From Rhodeus uyekii (lineage: Eukaryota > Chordata > Actinopteri > Cypriniformes > Acheilognathidae), in contig JAWRVZ010000139.1 of the NCBI GenBank assembly GCA_037043235.1, positions 552,501 to 616,500 of the forward strand: DNA of 64,000 nucleotides. Direction: 5' to 3'. Shown here piece after piece: positions 31,001 to 43,257 of the stretch. A program made the position numbers and the translations under genes. Below the pieces are notes generated by a model. That model was given only the letters and a program-made list of their open reading frames with translations. It was not told the DNA's origin and did not search any database. Every line of letters begins with the position of its first letter. Within the stretch, counting starts at the first letter, position 1.

Positions 31001-34000
31001 AAATAAATAATTGAAATGGGTATAAATTAGTTTTTTGTTAAGTTGCCTAATAATTATGCACAGTAATAATCACCTGCACACACAGATATCCCCCTAAAAT
31101 AGCTAAAACTAAAAACTACTTAAAATATTGATACAAAACTATTCAGCTTTGATATTAATGAGTTTTTTTTGTGTTCAGTGAGAACATGGTTGTTGTTCAA
31201 TAATAAAATTAATCCTCAAAAATACAACTTGCCTAATAATTCTGCACTCCCTGTATAGCGCTTATTACAAGAGAGATTGTTTCAAAGCAGCTTTACAGAG
31301 ATATCCGAAAAATAATGCAACAAGTTTGTTTGTTTTGGCTGAACAGCAACTGTAGAAGAGCAGGCGGATCACTAAAATTGAAGAATATTAAGTGTTAAGT
31401 TTCCCCAACTGAGCAAGCCAGTGGCAAGAAACCCAAATCTCCAGCAGGAGACAGAATTAAAGAAAATTCTCTCTTGGAGATAAACCGGGTTCAGTGAGGA
31501 AAATCAAAGTCCCCATAAAACATGGAAACCGTGTTTGTGTTTCAGCTCCCTGTCCATGCTGGGTTTGTTCCTCATTGCTGTGGGCACTGGAGGAATTAAA
31601 CCATGTGTGGCTGCATTTGGTGGCGATCAGTTTCAGGAACATCAGGTGAGATACTTTCGAACATCTTCATCAGCTTTAATTCTTCACCTTTCTGTCTAAT
31701 GGTTTGTTGTGTTGTGTTACAGAGTCGCCAACTCAACACATTTTTCTCAGTGTTTTATTTGTGCATCAACGCAGGAAGTCTTCTCTCTACGCTCATTACG
31801 CCTGTTCTCAGAGGTACACGTGTAAAAAGTGTCCCATTACACTTGTAGAGTGTATTATCCGTTGTGTAGTGTGTAATCGACAGTGTTGCCAGATTGGACT
31901 GACGATTTCCAGCCCAACTACAGCAAAAAACCCGCCCATTTACAAAAATACCCGCCCAAGACCAAAGGGGGGGGGGCTTGTTTAAATAGAATTTATATGC
32001 ATTTATATATGAAATTTGGGCGGGTTTGTCATCAAAAACAAGCCCAATTTTTATCGACCAGCCCAATGCATTTTTTTCCAGTTGGACGTGACCAAAAGGA
32101 GCCCAATTGGGTGGGAACCCCTCCAATCTGGCAACACTGGTAATCGAGCTGTTTGTGAATGTAAAAAGTCTGCAATTATTCTGACCAATCAGTGCAGAGT
32201 AGATTAATCACAACAAACTGGATCATCTGACCAATCAGAGCAGAGCATTTCAAACACTTTGAGAAAATAACTGATGCTGCAATTGAAATTGTAAGAAAAT
32301 TAAAGTGATTTTTTTTGTACCTTTTGATGCTTGCAAATCTTTTGTAGGACAAAATTAGGAACCTTTAAAATAGCATAACAGAGCACTTTAACACACATTT
32401 GCTTCATGTGTGCAGCTCAGGAGTGTGGTATCCACACTCAACAGCAGTGCTATCCTCTGGCTTTCGGGGTTCCCGCGGCTCTGATGGTCATATCGCTGGG
32501 TAAGACTGACGTCAAACTCTACACACACTTTGATCTGTGTGTGTGTTTCTGATGAGTGCTGTGTGTTACAGTGGTGTTCATCGCTGGCAGTGGCATGTAC
32601 GTCAAAACAGATCCAGAAGGAAACATTATCGGGTCTGTGTGTAAATGCATAGGGGTGAGTCGGCCATACTCAATAACCAGAGATTTCATGCAAAAATGTG
32701 CATTTTGTCATAATTTATGGGTTCAAATCATGCATGTCTATCTCTTTTACTGAAACTCCTCTGGTATAGATGTCAAGTCTTATTCACACTAGTGCTCAGA
32801 TATGGCACAAATGGATTTTGAACAGTAAGTAAACGTGTGAAAACTTGACAGATTTGTTTTTCATTTTTGGTTGAACTAGCCCTATGATCCATGATTGTTA
32901 TATTCTCTTCAGAGCTGGGGAAATTGTGCAACAATATTGCAACTAATTGCGTTACTTTTTATGCAAAGGAATGCGTTTCATTACTTTAGTGTTATATGCT
33001 AGTTTATGATTTAAAAAAATTTAATCTCAATATCCTAATCGCTGAACACATCAGACACACTTTTGGCAGAATTCTAAAGTCCTTGTGTTATTCAGCCTGA
33101 GGGTGGCGCTCTAATGATGATTGATAGACTTTAATATACACAACAAACAAATCATTTAATCTTAGAATTGCTTAGTATTTGTCGCGTCCGAATGTTGTTT
33201 TCGAATATTGCAAAGAACTGCAGTAAGGAAAATAGTCCTGTCTATTTTCAGAACAAACATAAAACAAGCATAACAGAACTATTGTATATAAAGGCTATTC
33301 ACAAGAACACATAAACTACTTTCATTCATCTGATACGCTGGAGAACAGACAGCAAACTAAATACTGAGCTGATGCAGACACCGCTGAAGCAGATGATATG
33401 ATCTTGGTCTGGAGTGAGGTTTGCGTGAGGTGACAGGAAAATATTTACATTTACGCATTTGGCAGACGCTTTTATCCAAAGCGACTTACAATGCATTTAA
33501 GAAACACATTGATATTTTAATCAGTTCTTGCTTTCCCTGGAATCGAACCCATGACCTTGGCGTTGAAAGCACCAGTGCTCAACTACTTGAGCGACAGGAA
33601 AGCAGGGCAGTCTGAAATCTGCCAATGTCTCTCGGTTAGAGAGCGCTGCAGTTCCATTTGTCACCACAGGTTTGCATTGGGCAGTTGTGGGGCGCTGTAG
33701 AGCTGAGGGATTCAAGCTCCCGCTGCCCCGCTTACTGTCATGAGACATGTCTGCCGAATCTATGTTTCCATCTCAATTTATGACTTAAAACCGTTTGAAA
33801 AATATTTGTTGCATAATGCTGAACATATTTAGAATTGATTATTAATTCTGTATTTATATAGAGGTCTATGTTTGGGTGAATACTTGGTGGGGATATACCT
33901 GCCCTTACAGACAAGCCGCTTGTTTATTAATAATAAAAAAAGTATAATTTTTGTCAAATGTAAAGGCCATTTCACACCAAAAATGCAAATGCAAAAGGAA

Positions 34001-37000
34001 ATGCAAATCCAGGCTTGTACCGTCGAGGACGCAGCCCAAACAAACCTTTCAGCTGTGCTTCTGTTCTGAATCACAGGAGAAAGCTCAACAAAAAGCAACA
34101 ACAAAAAAAGTAAACAAATGTGATGTTTATCTAAAGTGATTTTTAATTAATAGTAAGGTTAAACTATATTATCGAAGGTCAGCAGCATAGACATTAATTC
34201 ATAAATTAGAGATTAAATACGTTAAATACGTAAAGTATGTACAGTAATGCTTTGAGATATGAGCATAATCCATTCCAGGACGAGCTCGTAACTCAAGTTG
34301 CTCGTATCTCAAATCATTTTTTCCCATAAGAAATAACAGAAATTTAGTGCTAATAACAATGGGAAAAACATGTTTTAATTGCTATAAAGACTCTCACAAA
34401 CACACACAATTATAGTATATAAGGATTTCTGTGATATAAAATAAAATGTGGTTTTAATTATGAGTTCTTTCCTTCGAGACAGACGATACAGTAGCAACTT
34501 GTGAGGAGGAAGAGGGAGGGACAGCGTAGATTATGTAAATTACGTAGATAATGCAAACACAATACGGAAGTGTATCGTTTCTTCCCGTGTTGTGTATTGT
34601 ATAGCCTCAGAAGCTCATATTTATTATTATTGAACACTCATAACTCGTGCTGCTCCCAGCTTAATACTCGTGAATCACTCGTCGCCCCCGGTAACCCCCG
34701 CTGTAAAACCAAGCTGCCTCTAGTGGAGATCATATGCAATTACCCCATACATGTATATAACACACACCACAGGAAGACTCGCGGGAGATGCGTAAGGAAG
34801 TCAACGAACATGTGAAGTGAAGGAGTGAGGCAGCGTGGGCTCCGAGTGCTCGAACATCTCTAGCGTCAGAGTCTGTAAGCGTGCTCATATCTCAAATCTT
34901 TACTCGTATCTCAAAGCAAAAAATGCTCAAAGGCCTGCTCATATCTCAGAAAACTTGTATGTCGAGACGCTCATATCTCAATGTATTATTGTATATGTTA
35001 TTTAACATATTTATTTATTTCATGTTTGTGTAATACTGTGAGTTTGCATTTCACAGATGTTATCGATTTCTATGAATACTAAATCTGTTTTTATGCTCGT
35101 GAGATGGGTAAATTCTTTCATATTCCTTTCTTTCATTCTTTCAAAGTCTAGATCTACAATAATCATCACGTTCACAAACGCTCTTGCACCTACTCCTGAC
35201 ATTGAAAACATGTGTTTCTTTACAAGTGACTTAAAATGAATATAATGTGATTATGTAATATTAAATTTGTCTTCTCTTTCTGTAGTTTGCCATCAAAAAC
35301 CGCTTCAGGCACAGAAGCAGCATTCATCCAAAGAGGGAACACTGGATGGACTGGGCCAATGAGAAATACGATGTATGCCACAGTCCTGCCATCTCTGTTC
35401 ATTCACATTGACTCATGTACATTGTATACAGTTGCAAAATTCATATCACAAATGAGGACCTTCAGAAAAGGAGGTTTTGTCAGATTTAGCTCACTTTTGG
35501 GTCAAACACACACACACACACACACACACATCAATCGATTGTCTCTCTCTCTCTCCTATAGAAACTTCTTATAGCTCAGATAAAGATGGTGTTGAAGGTG
35601 TTGTTCCTCTACATCCCCCTGCCCATGTTTTGGACCCTGTTTGACCAGAAGGTAAAGATCTGACCTGGTAACTCTGTAAGGTCTGTAGTTTGGGCTGGTG
35701 TTTAGTAACGGTTTGTGTGTGTTGATCATGTCCAGGGCTCCCGCTGGACTCTCCAGGCCACAACCATGACCGGAGACTTTGTAAGTGTCTAGATTTCATT
35801 TAATCGCTCTAAATGGAAAAGTTAGTCAGCAGTGACTCACTTTATGTTTGTGTTATCAGTCTAACATGATCTGATAGTCTGTAATCACGATTAAGATTTA
35901 AAATCAAGCTGAACTAGGCTCAATGCACAGAGATTTATGAAATATTACTTGATGTTTGTCTTCCTTAAACGCAATGTGCTTTCCTCCTGTCTGTAGAGAG
36001 CGTTCATCCTGCAGCCAGACCAGATGCAGGTGAGTTTATTCCTGTAATCTTATCATTCAGCTCAACGGACACTGTTAATATTGCTATCAGAGCACTTGCA
36101 AACTGAGTTATATATCTTGCTCTTAATTATAATGATCCAAGATTATAACGGCAATACACTGAACAGCAATGTGAGCTCCTCTTATCTCAAGCCTGCACTG
36201 CTGTTCAAAGGTTTAGCATCGCTATCATTCAGAAATCATTCTAATCTGCTGATTTGTTGCTCAAAAGAAACATTTCTGATTACTAGTTGTTCTGCTTCAT
36301 ATATTTGTGGAAACTGATATTCTTTTCTTTATTGAATTCTTTGATAAATGAAAGTTAAAAGAACAGAATTTATTTTAAATTGGAATATTTTGTAACATTA
36401 CAAAAGTTTTTACTGCCACTTTTGTACTTAATGAGTCCTTGCTGAATAAAAGTTAATTGAATTCCCCAAGCTCTTTAAAGAGTGTGAAAGTAGTAGTGAA
36501 ATTACTGTGAGAAATTATGAAAAAAACCTGTATCTGATGTAGTTTGACTGAAATGCTCTCCTCTCTGTCAGACTGTGAACCCCATCCTGATCCTGACCAT
36601 GGTGCCCATCATGGACCGGATCATTTTCCCTCTCATCCAAAAGTGTGGCCTCAATTTCAGGTATGAATTGCTATTTATTATAATGATTAATCTCTTGGCA
36701 TACCTGCAGTGAGAGTGATGATGAAATAAAAGTTGTATTGCGTGAATCTGTTTTATGCTCCAGCCCTTTGAAGAAAATGACAGTTGGCATGTTGTTTGCT
36801 GCCATGGCGTTTGTTTCTGCAGCTTTAGTCCAGATTGAGATTGATGTGAGTGTGAATCAAGATTCAAATGTTCATATTCAGAAAAACTCTTCTCAAGCTC
36901 CACAATCTAATGATCTCATTCTCCTCAGAAAACATTGCCAAATTTCCCATCATCCTCTCAGAGCCAGCTGAAGGTGGTGAACATGTTCAACAGTTCACTG

Positions 37001-40000
37001 AACGTGACCATCTCACCCAACACGACTCTTCTGATAGACTCATTTGAGGTACTACACACATTCATACACATCTTATTCAAACTGCTTTCTGTAGTCTCTC
37101 AGAACAGAGATGTTTCACCAATGTTTCTCCTGTTTTTTTATAGAGCAGTGCAGATTATGTGACATTTGATCACCAGAACATCACAGTGTCCATAAACACA
37201 AGTACTGTGATCACTGAATCTTTCAGTTTAATTGAAGGGGGCCGCCAGACCCTGATCATCCCCTCTGACCCATCAGCCATGCACCTGGTAAGTCTGCACC
37301 AAGCAAACATATTGCAGTTCCATCGTCAAAAATGGTGGTTGCTGACACCGTTTAATAAAGGAATGGTCACGCTAAAATTGTCCTTGTCTTTTTATTTATT
37401 TATTCTTCCTCCAGTTAGAAGACATAAATGCCAAACCAAAGGAAGGAAAGAACGCCGTTAGGTCAGTGGACTTTACATTTTTTCTGACTCCTCCTTAAAA
37501 TGTCTCAGATTGTAACCATGATTCCCTGAGAAGGGAACGAGATCCTCCGTCTGAGTGATGACTATGGGAATACTCCTGTGTGATTCCGTCAGAAACACAT
37601 GTTCATCAATCGTGACGTGTGACAGCGTACTGCATTAGCTAGCAAATATACAACATAACACAACAGCGTCAGCTTCTGAATGGTTAAAATAAGTCACTCA
37701 CAGGCGTGTGGGAAGTGTGACAAGGTGACGCAGCATCTCATTCCCTTCTCAGGGAACCATGGTTACAGTTGTAACTGAGATGTTCTCTTTTAAGGAAACT
37801 GTAAACAGTGTCTGAGTAATGCCTGCCCAAACTACTCCCAAACTACTCCCAGAAATGTGGTTCTCTGTAGTGGAGAAAGCAGTAGAATGGTTAACACAGT
37901 TTTTAACACAGAACATTTACTGAAGACACTGACGCCACCACTGCTGTAGTTTAGCTTCCGCCCTGCGTCGTCCACGCAATCATGCAGGAGTGGTCCCATA
38001 GCATCATCACTTCAGACGCAGTGTAGCGTTTCCTCAAAAGGGAACTGAGCTTTCCTTTAATGATGTTTGATGTCTCACAGGTTTGTGAATGGCTGGACAG
38101 CAGATCTGAACATCACTAATGTGGATTCTATTCAGCCGTCAGTCACTTCAAACTACACATTGGTTTCTCAGGGGACGTAAGTCAGTTCTTCAGATTTTTT
38201 ATAGATATTTTTTATAGATAGTATTACTGCCTTGAACAGCAGAAGAGAAATCTTGATAAAATGAAATGATGCTGTTTTGAAACATCAGGTGCCGTTTTGT
38301 CATGCATGTACACTGACATCCAGCAACTGTTTATCCCGAAAGTTGAGGAACCGAACAATAAGAATCTAGTAGATTCAATTAGCTCTCTTAAATTTGGTTT
38401 AGAAACTGAGGAACTCCGGCAGCGATGACTGAAGAAACAAGAGTGTGTTGTTACCTTCAGCATTCTCAGGCAGACCAATGATATGTAGATTCTTCCTCCT
38501 GTCTCGGTTTTTAAATCATCCAGGAGTTCGGTTAATGAATTTCTAGTAGTGCACTGGATCAGTCTGGGTCGAGCTGTACACCACTGTCGCCCATGTACTG
38601 TTCCTCGTTTCCCACATGCACTGATAGATCTATTATGTCACGATTCTTCATAGGATTTGGCATTTTTGGAAAAGAGTCAGGAAAGATATTTTCTAGGGAC
38701 ATAATACTTTGTCACATCTGCTGAAAATCAGAAAAACACTAACTCAACTCATCTAGTTAGTATACTAGGAGCGAAAGTGTGCACCTCTCATGCCGCCATC
38801 TTCCCCCAATATAAGTAATTTTAATGTCAGCATGAACGCAATATGCTCACCAAAGTTCTGATAACTCACAGAAATCAGTTTATTGAAATAATCCTTAGTC
38901 ACAGTAAGCAAGACTTCAGATTAATATAATAATAAATCAGGTTGTTCTCCGGTAGTGACATCAAAACCTAATAATTTGAGCACCCGACTCCAAGTTTTTC
39001 ATTTCTTATGGATGTGATGTTAAATGAGCGAGTACAGCATTATCTGTATCTGTTAACCATATGAATTATCTGTACTCGGACTGGGCGGGGCCTAACCCGG
39101 AAGTGGGTGGGATTTAACTCAGAAGTGAGCGGGTAGTTTTGAAACTCAGATGACCAGCGGGGGGAGAGAGAGGGGGAGAGAGAGAGAGAGAGTGTAGCTA
39201 ATTAATTTGTAATAGTTTTATACCACTAATTCCTTTATTTTTTATGAAATACAGCAAGAAAGTGTCAGACACTCAGTGCGTGAAGTAAAAAAAATGGTTA
39301 GAGCCAGTAGATGGTAAAAAAAAAAAAAAAACTCTGACCGGCAGAGAGAGAGAGAGTGTGTGTAGCTAATTAATTTGTGATATAGTTTTTATACTGCTAC
39401 TCACTTTATTTTTTGCGTGAAGTCAAAAAACTTGTCAGAGCCAGCAGACGGTTAAAAGAAGAAGAAAAAATATCTCCGACAGGTAGAGACGCAATGCGAG
39501 TCACATTCTACCAAGCATCACGTCTGAACAAACCCCCACGTTTACCAGAACTATACTGTTTAATAAGCAAGTACTACAAACAAACCGAAATAAAAAAACA
39601 AACCGGAAGCTGAAGAAACGTTAACGGAAAAGACCCTCAAACCTGAGTGACTGAGGGAGAGACAGAGAGAGAAAGAGAGCTGTTCTCTTCTCAGTGTTCT
39701 GTGGGTGAGTGAGCAGAGCGGGACACAGCAAATCTGTATGTGTAGGGGAGGGGCGCTGTGACTAGCCTAACACAGAACACAGACACAGTCAGCTACCCAA
39801 TGAGGATTTTTATTCAATCCGAGCACAGATACTGACTCGTATTACTCGAATGATACTCGTACTCGGCAAAAGTGCTTTATCCGTACCGGATACTCATTTC
39901 AGCAGAGTATCCGGCTCAACTCTAGTAGTAACTATAGTAAGTAACTCAGTATGTGTAACACGTAACTACATCAATATTATAATAAAGTGTTACCCAATAA

Positions 40001-42002
40001 AATAAAGTGTTACACAGTTTTATAAACTATGCCAATTACATGATTAAAACAGGTTTTGAATGTTATATTTGACTTGCTGTACTGTTGGTTTCTCTCAGGC
40101 GGACGTTCGTGCTCCGCAATGGTGAGCAGTCGTGCGAGTTCTCTCAGAAGTTTGGATTTGGTTCTTCATACACCTACCTCATCCCCAGCACGCTGTTCTT
40201 GAATAATGTGTGTAACCTCGTTCTGCATGTCTCATGTATAGACCTATATGGGTCATTTAGCATAAGTCTCTACTTAGCCCCTATATTTTATCACTGTGTG
40301 TTCTTGTGTGTGTGCAGTGTGAGTCTATAACGACTGTTGAGGACATGCAGCCCAACTCAGTCCACATGGCTTTGCAGATTCCTCAGTATTTCCTCATTAC
40401 TACAGGAGAGGTCATGTTCTCAGTCACCGGCCTGCAGTTCTCATACTCACAGGTGGGACAACGGTTCACTTCACCGCTCATGTCAGCAGCGTTGAGGAAA
40501 TACACAGTTTGAACATTGCCCTCTAAAACTAATATAGTATCAGCTGTTTCCAAATAAGAAATCCAATGTACTGTTAGTTCTTTAAAGGTGCAGCATGGAA
40601 GATTTGTATGGCAAAATCAATCCTCTTAAATTAATTGACTAGCTTAAGTATGCCAGTCATGGGATTATCCCTCCCCAACAGTGTAACTGGTTCTTCAACT
40701 GAATGAAAACGGTTTTATGAAGAAATTCAGGTAACACTTTAACCAATGCCTTTATGTATATTGCATAATAAAACCATTTCTAATGGATTATTTATATCTT
40801 GTTAATGCAACTTATAATGCATTGTACGATCTCATTAATAATTTTGACCCTATGTATGAAACATTACAATACACTTTTAGAAAGTATAATTAAAAAAAAA
40901 CTCAGATTTCAGAAGTAACAAGGAATCTGTGAATATTATAATGGATTTTATCTTTGGTTATAATTACTTATGAAAAGAGACAATGCATTATGCATACCAG
41001 GCGTTAAGTAAAGTGTTACCGAAATGTGCTTTTATTGAGTTTGTTCAGACAATTAACATCATCAAAAACCCTAGTATTGACAGCAAATATGTTGTGGTAT
41101 TAAAGGGGTAGTCCAACTAAAACATCATTTACACATCCTTCATTTATTCACTCTCAAGTCTTTCCTAACCGTCTTGCATTTCTTTCTTCGGCGCAAAACA
41201 GAAGATATTTTTAAGAATGTTTATCAGTTTTTGTGCATACAATGGAGGTAAATGGAAACTGTTTGGTTATCAGTATTCTTCATAATAACTTATTTTGTGT
41301 TCAGCCAGAGAAGGAGAAGTCAGAATTTTGTAACAACATGAGGGTGAGGACATGGAAATAGGATTTTGGGTGAATTAACCCTTTAAAGTGTTTTTTAACT
41401 GGAGTATGTCAATAGAAGGCTTAATTTGGCATATGATATTCTGTCGACTGCAAAGACACTTCTCCAATCAATATCTGTGAGCGCTTCACTCTCAACAGCT
41501 GTACTTCCATGTCTATAGGCTCCAAAGAATATGAAGTCAGTGTTGCAGGCCGGCTGGTTGTGCACTAATGCCGTGGGAAACATTATTGTGCTGATTGTGG
41601 CAGAGCTGGGAAAGCTTCCGAATCAGGTGATGACCTAAGACACATACCGTACACACACTCAGCCAGGCTGGATGAATATTGTAATATATAATACAGACAA
41701 AAATAACAGTGTAAAGATTTGGAAAAACAAAAAAAATAATAATGATAATTATTCCTTCAACAAATTTCTGTTTCCTCACACAGTGGGCAGAGTATTTGCT
41801 GTTTGCATCACTGCTTGTGGCTGTGAGTATCATCTTCTCTGTCATGGCTTACTTCTACACTTACATTGACCCTGCGGAGATCGAGGACCAGATCAGGAAG
41901 GAGCAAGGGCTTGAGCCAGAGGAGAAGAAAGAGACACTAGAAATGGAAGACAAGGATAAAAGCCTGAAGAATGAGCAGGAAGTCAAAAAAACCAAGCTAT
42001 AA
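28042..42002 (+). CDS. slc15a1: slc15a1 (PepT1), proton-coupled oligopeptide transporter, complete 718 residues
   Basis: Exons: 28042-28048, 28142-28179, 28605-28692, 29266-29407, 29515-29634, 31546-31645, 31723-31813, 32416-32499, 32572-32654, 35286-35372, 35562-35651, 35736-35780, 35997-36029, 36572-36660, 36764-36845, 36929-37048, 37144-37287, 37415-37461, 38081-38176, 40099-40207, 40318-40452, 41519-41626, 41784-42002 (stop TAA). In the family it imports di- and tripeptides with H+ across the intestinal brush border. Seen here: the ExxER motif (E33, E36, R37), the histidine equivalent to human H57 (H67 in YHAFVALCYLTP), PTR signature GAIIADSWLG (80-89) and second signature FYLCINAGSL (176-185). 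An extracellular domain spans about residues 394-565 with N-glycosylation sequons (NSS, NVT, NTT, NIT). A charged Lys/Glu tail follows the last membrane segment. The length suits fish PepT1. The a/b paralogue is unresolved. Confidence 0.97.
29690..31253 (+). mobile_element. Tc1/mariner-type transposon, DD37E (TRT-like), 1564 bp, TA flanked
   Basis: Ends CAGGGAGTGCAGAATTATTA and the inverse taataattctgcactccctg, with TA on both sides (29688-29689, 31254-31255). A transposase gene fills most of the interior. A second inner inverted motif, taattattaggcaactt (about 29874) and agttgcctaataattatgca (about 31040), lies within each end. The element lies inside an L2 copy in slc15a1 intron 5. Confidence 0.9.
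29908..30923 (+). pseudogene. DD37E Tc1-like transposase, near-intact with one N-terminal frameshift
   Basis: An ATG at 29908 starts MGEKKDLTGSEKSKIVRYIA and meets a stop after SILK. The remaining 316 residues are open from 29973 in the +2 frame. A loss of one A in the AAAA run near 29984-29988 explains the shift. The main part has a helix-turn-helix (HLKIAKLLKRDHRTIKRF), a basic linker, WTDEMR (first Asp), MQDNAPSHA (second Asp) and PDLNPIENLW (Glu). There are 37 residues between the second Asp and the Glu, hence DD37E. Cut-and-paste transposition into TA is the known role of the family. This copy probably cannot make full-length protein, but it may have been active recently. Confidence 0.85.
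31881..32139. mobile_element. Short hAT MITE (259 bp) in slc15a1 intron 7
   Basis: Ends CAGTGTTGCCAGATTGGA and ccaatctggcaacactg, with perfect 8-bp duplication gtaatcga (31873-31880, 32140-32147). The interior has inverted repeats of cccgcccatttac / gggcgggtttgtc. It is non-coding. Confidence 0.9.
32655..33441. other. slc15a1 intron 9, first part, no recognised feature
   Basis: AT-rich sequence without coding motifs, inverted ends or matches to the other repeats in the window. Confidence 0.4.
33442..33606 (-). mobile_element. tRNA-derived SINE, copy 2 (most complete)
   Basis: The + strand has tatttacatttacgcatttg, gcagacgcttttatccaaag, cgacttacaatgcatttaag and then tggaatcgaacccatgac and caactacttgagcgacag. 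Read on the minus strand this is a tRNA-like head with A and B boxes, a body and an AAATGTAAAT-type tail. Confidence 0.75.
34242..34991. mobile_element. Pogo-like element, family A, copy 2 (inverted relative to 1101-1785)
   Basis: Begins CAGTAATGCTTTGAGATATG and ends with gctcatatctcaatgtatta, flanked by TA (34240-34241, 34992-34993). Interior blocks such as gagatcatatgcaattaccc and gctgctcccagcttaatact are the reverse complement of copy 1. It lies in slc15a1 intron 9. Confidence 0.82.
35505..35530 (+). repeat. (CA)n microsatellite
   Basis: About 13 CA units, 31 bases before slc15a1 exon 11. Confidence 0.9.
36192..36455. repeat. Dispersed cyprinid-type repeat, unexpanded copy
   Basis: Contains ctgttcaaaggtttagcatc, cagaaatcattctaatctgc, gaaacatttctgattactag and ttttactgccacttttgtac. 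These match the flanks of the expanded copy at 12180-13690. It lies in slc15a1 intron 13. Confidence 0.65.
37509..38046. mobile_element. DIRS deletion remnant in slc15a1 intron 18
   Basis: Left end tgtaaccatgattccctgag and gggaacgagatcctccgtct is inverted against right end cagacgcagtgtag...gggaac. A central copy, ccttctcagggaaccatggt and tgtaactgagatgttc, matches the DIRS internal complementary region. 37840-37880 (gtggttctctgtagtggaga) matches the RT/RNase H region of the large DIRS at about 45380-45410. Almost all coding sequence is lost. Confidence 0.65.
38225..38806 (-). pseudogene. LINE-1-like ORF1 fragment
   Basis: Read on the minus strand from 38806 it begins with gaagatggcggcatgagagg, a common LINE 5' context. 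It includes RNLHIIGLPENAEG-like residues, matching the start of the RRM fold of L1 ORF1 proteins, then short pieces such as ESTRFLLFGSSTF. It is heavily interrupted. Confidence 0.5.
38950..39930. repeat. Transposon-like region with GA-rich blocks and an internal duplication
   Basis: Two related blocks (about 39178-39330 and 39345-39470) each carry gagagagagagtgtag, ctaattaatttgt, tactttatttttt-type sequence and cagagccagcag. The right end reads ccggatactcatttcagcag and tatccggctcaactctagta, like a DNA-transposon terminus, but no matching left end is clear. Confidence 0.45.
40730..41020. mobile_element. MITE with GGTAACACTTTA ends
   Basis: Left ggtaacactttaaccaatgc and right ggcgttaagtaaagtgttacc form inverted termini. 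The interior is AT-rich and non-coding. A terminal fragment (aaagtgttac, twice) also lies at 39980-40015. It lies in slc15a1 intron 21. Confidence 0.6.
41101..41386. mobile_element. Palindromic teleost MITE
   Basis: Arms: taaaggggtagtccaactaa ... ccctcaagt-like ... agaagatatttttaagaatg on the left. They are inverted against cagtattcttcataataact ... caacatgagggtgaggac ... gtgaattaaccctttaa on the right. This is a widespread zebrafish-type foldback element. Confidence 0.7.
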
Positions 42003-42290
42003 TCTACTACAGAAAATGTGTGAACACTGGATTGCTTAGATCTCCCCTTTGTTCCATATTTATTCAAATAAAATGAATGTGAGCAGACATGTTGATGTTG
42101 TTTCCATCCATTTTTGTCAAATTCTTTGTTACTGTTGGCTGTATTAATAAGACCTCGTTGAGTGAACAATCAGATGTATCATGAAAAATGTACATTCAAA
42201 TGTAATGTGTAATGATATGGTTTTTTGTATGTGATCATTTGTGTTTTGTGAAAACCTTTTAAGCTAATAAACTAGCAACTATGAAACAAC
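42003..42290 (+). other. slc15a1: slc15a1 3' UTR with two candidate polyadenylation signals
   Basis: AATAAA occurs at 42067 (tcaaataaaatgaatg) and again near 42265 (gctaataaactagc). Either could end the transcript. The following 42300-42720 is AT-rich unique sequence in which I recognise nothing. Confidence 0.6.
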
Positions 42291-43257
42291 GGTCTCTCTA
42301 TCTTTTGAGTTTAGGTAGTTTATCTTTGCAAAACACATTAGCATTCACCATGAGGTGTAAATGTAAAACACGTTTTTTACCAAATTCCAAAGTTACATCA
42401 CATGTTTGATTTGCAGAGGAAGCAATATGATTGGAAAAAAAATCATCCCAGATGGATCTCAAGTACTAAAACAAGTGTCCAGTTTGCCAAACCTAAATCC
42501 AAGCTCAATAGCTTTGCAAACTGAACTACAAAATTGCCATTGTGACTAAACAGCTCAATTGAAATTAATTTCCAGTCGCATACACTAGTATTGGTGTGTT
42601 ATGATGCAATTAGAAATATTAATAATTTTAAAATAAAACAATTTAAGTTTACTCTGTGATTGGGTTGCATTTGTTTGCATTGCAAAGTTTTGAAGTATGG
42701 GTGTTGAGTTTTAAAACCCATTTAAGGGTAATAGTTTAATCGATGTCTAACAAATAAAAAACGTGTAATACAAATAAACAAATGATGAAGCATAATTGCT
42801 GATTTTGTTAGGCCACAAAGAACTATAGAGCTGAGTATCATCAGCATAACAGTGAAAACGTCTTGGGTTACGAATGTAACCCTGGTTCCCTGAGGGGAAC
42901 GAGACACTGCGTCAAAGCGCTAGGAGAAATAGCCTTGCGTCTGTCACGTGAAGATCTGTGCAACCAATGAGAGAAGAACGCGTGTGAATGCGTCACTGCC
43001 GGCACGTGCCGGTGACGTCATGAGGAAGAGCATAAAGGCGCGTCTGACACCCGGACGCGTCAGCATGAATGTCTGAAGCGGGCACGGAGGCGCAAGGAGC
43101 TGAGGCAAAGACGCAGTGTCTCGTTCCCCTCAGGGAACCAGGGTTACATTCGTAACCCGAGACGTTCCCTTTCAGGGAACTCAAACTGTGTCAAAGCGCT
43201 AGGGGAACGCTATACCAACGCCACCTCAGCGACGCTGGCAACCGGGTGTGTCCCAGC

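Larger units (their letters stand above)
29660..31500 (-). mobile_element. L2 LINE 3' end in slc15a1 intron 5, split by a Tc1-like element
   Basis: 29660-29689 (gtcaagtcaggtcaccttta) and 31254-31500 (gcgcttattacaagagagat, tttcaaagcagctttacaga) join into the same L2 3' UTR seen at 20530 and 48057. The Tc1-like insertion at a TA separates the two parts. Confidence 0.75.
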
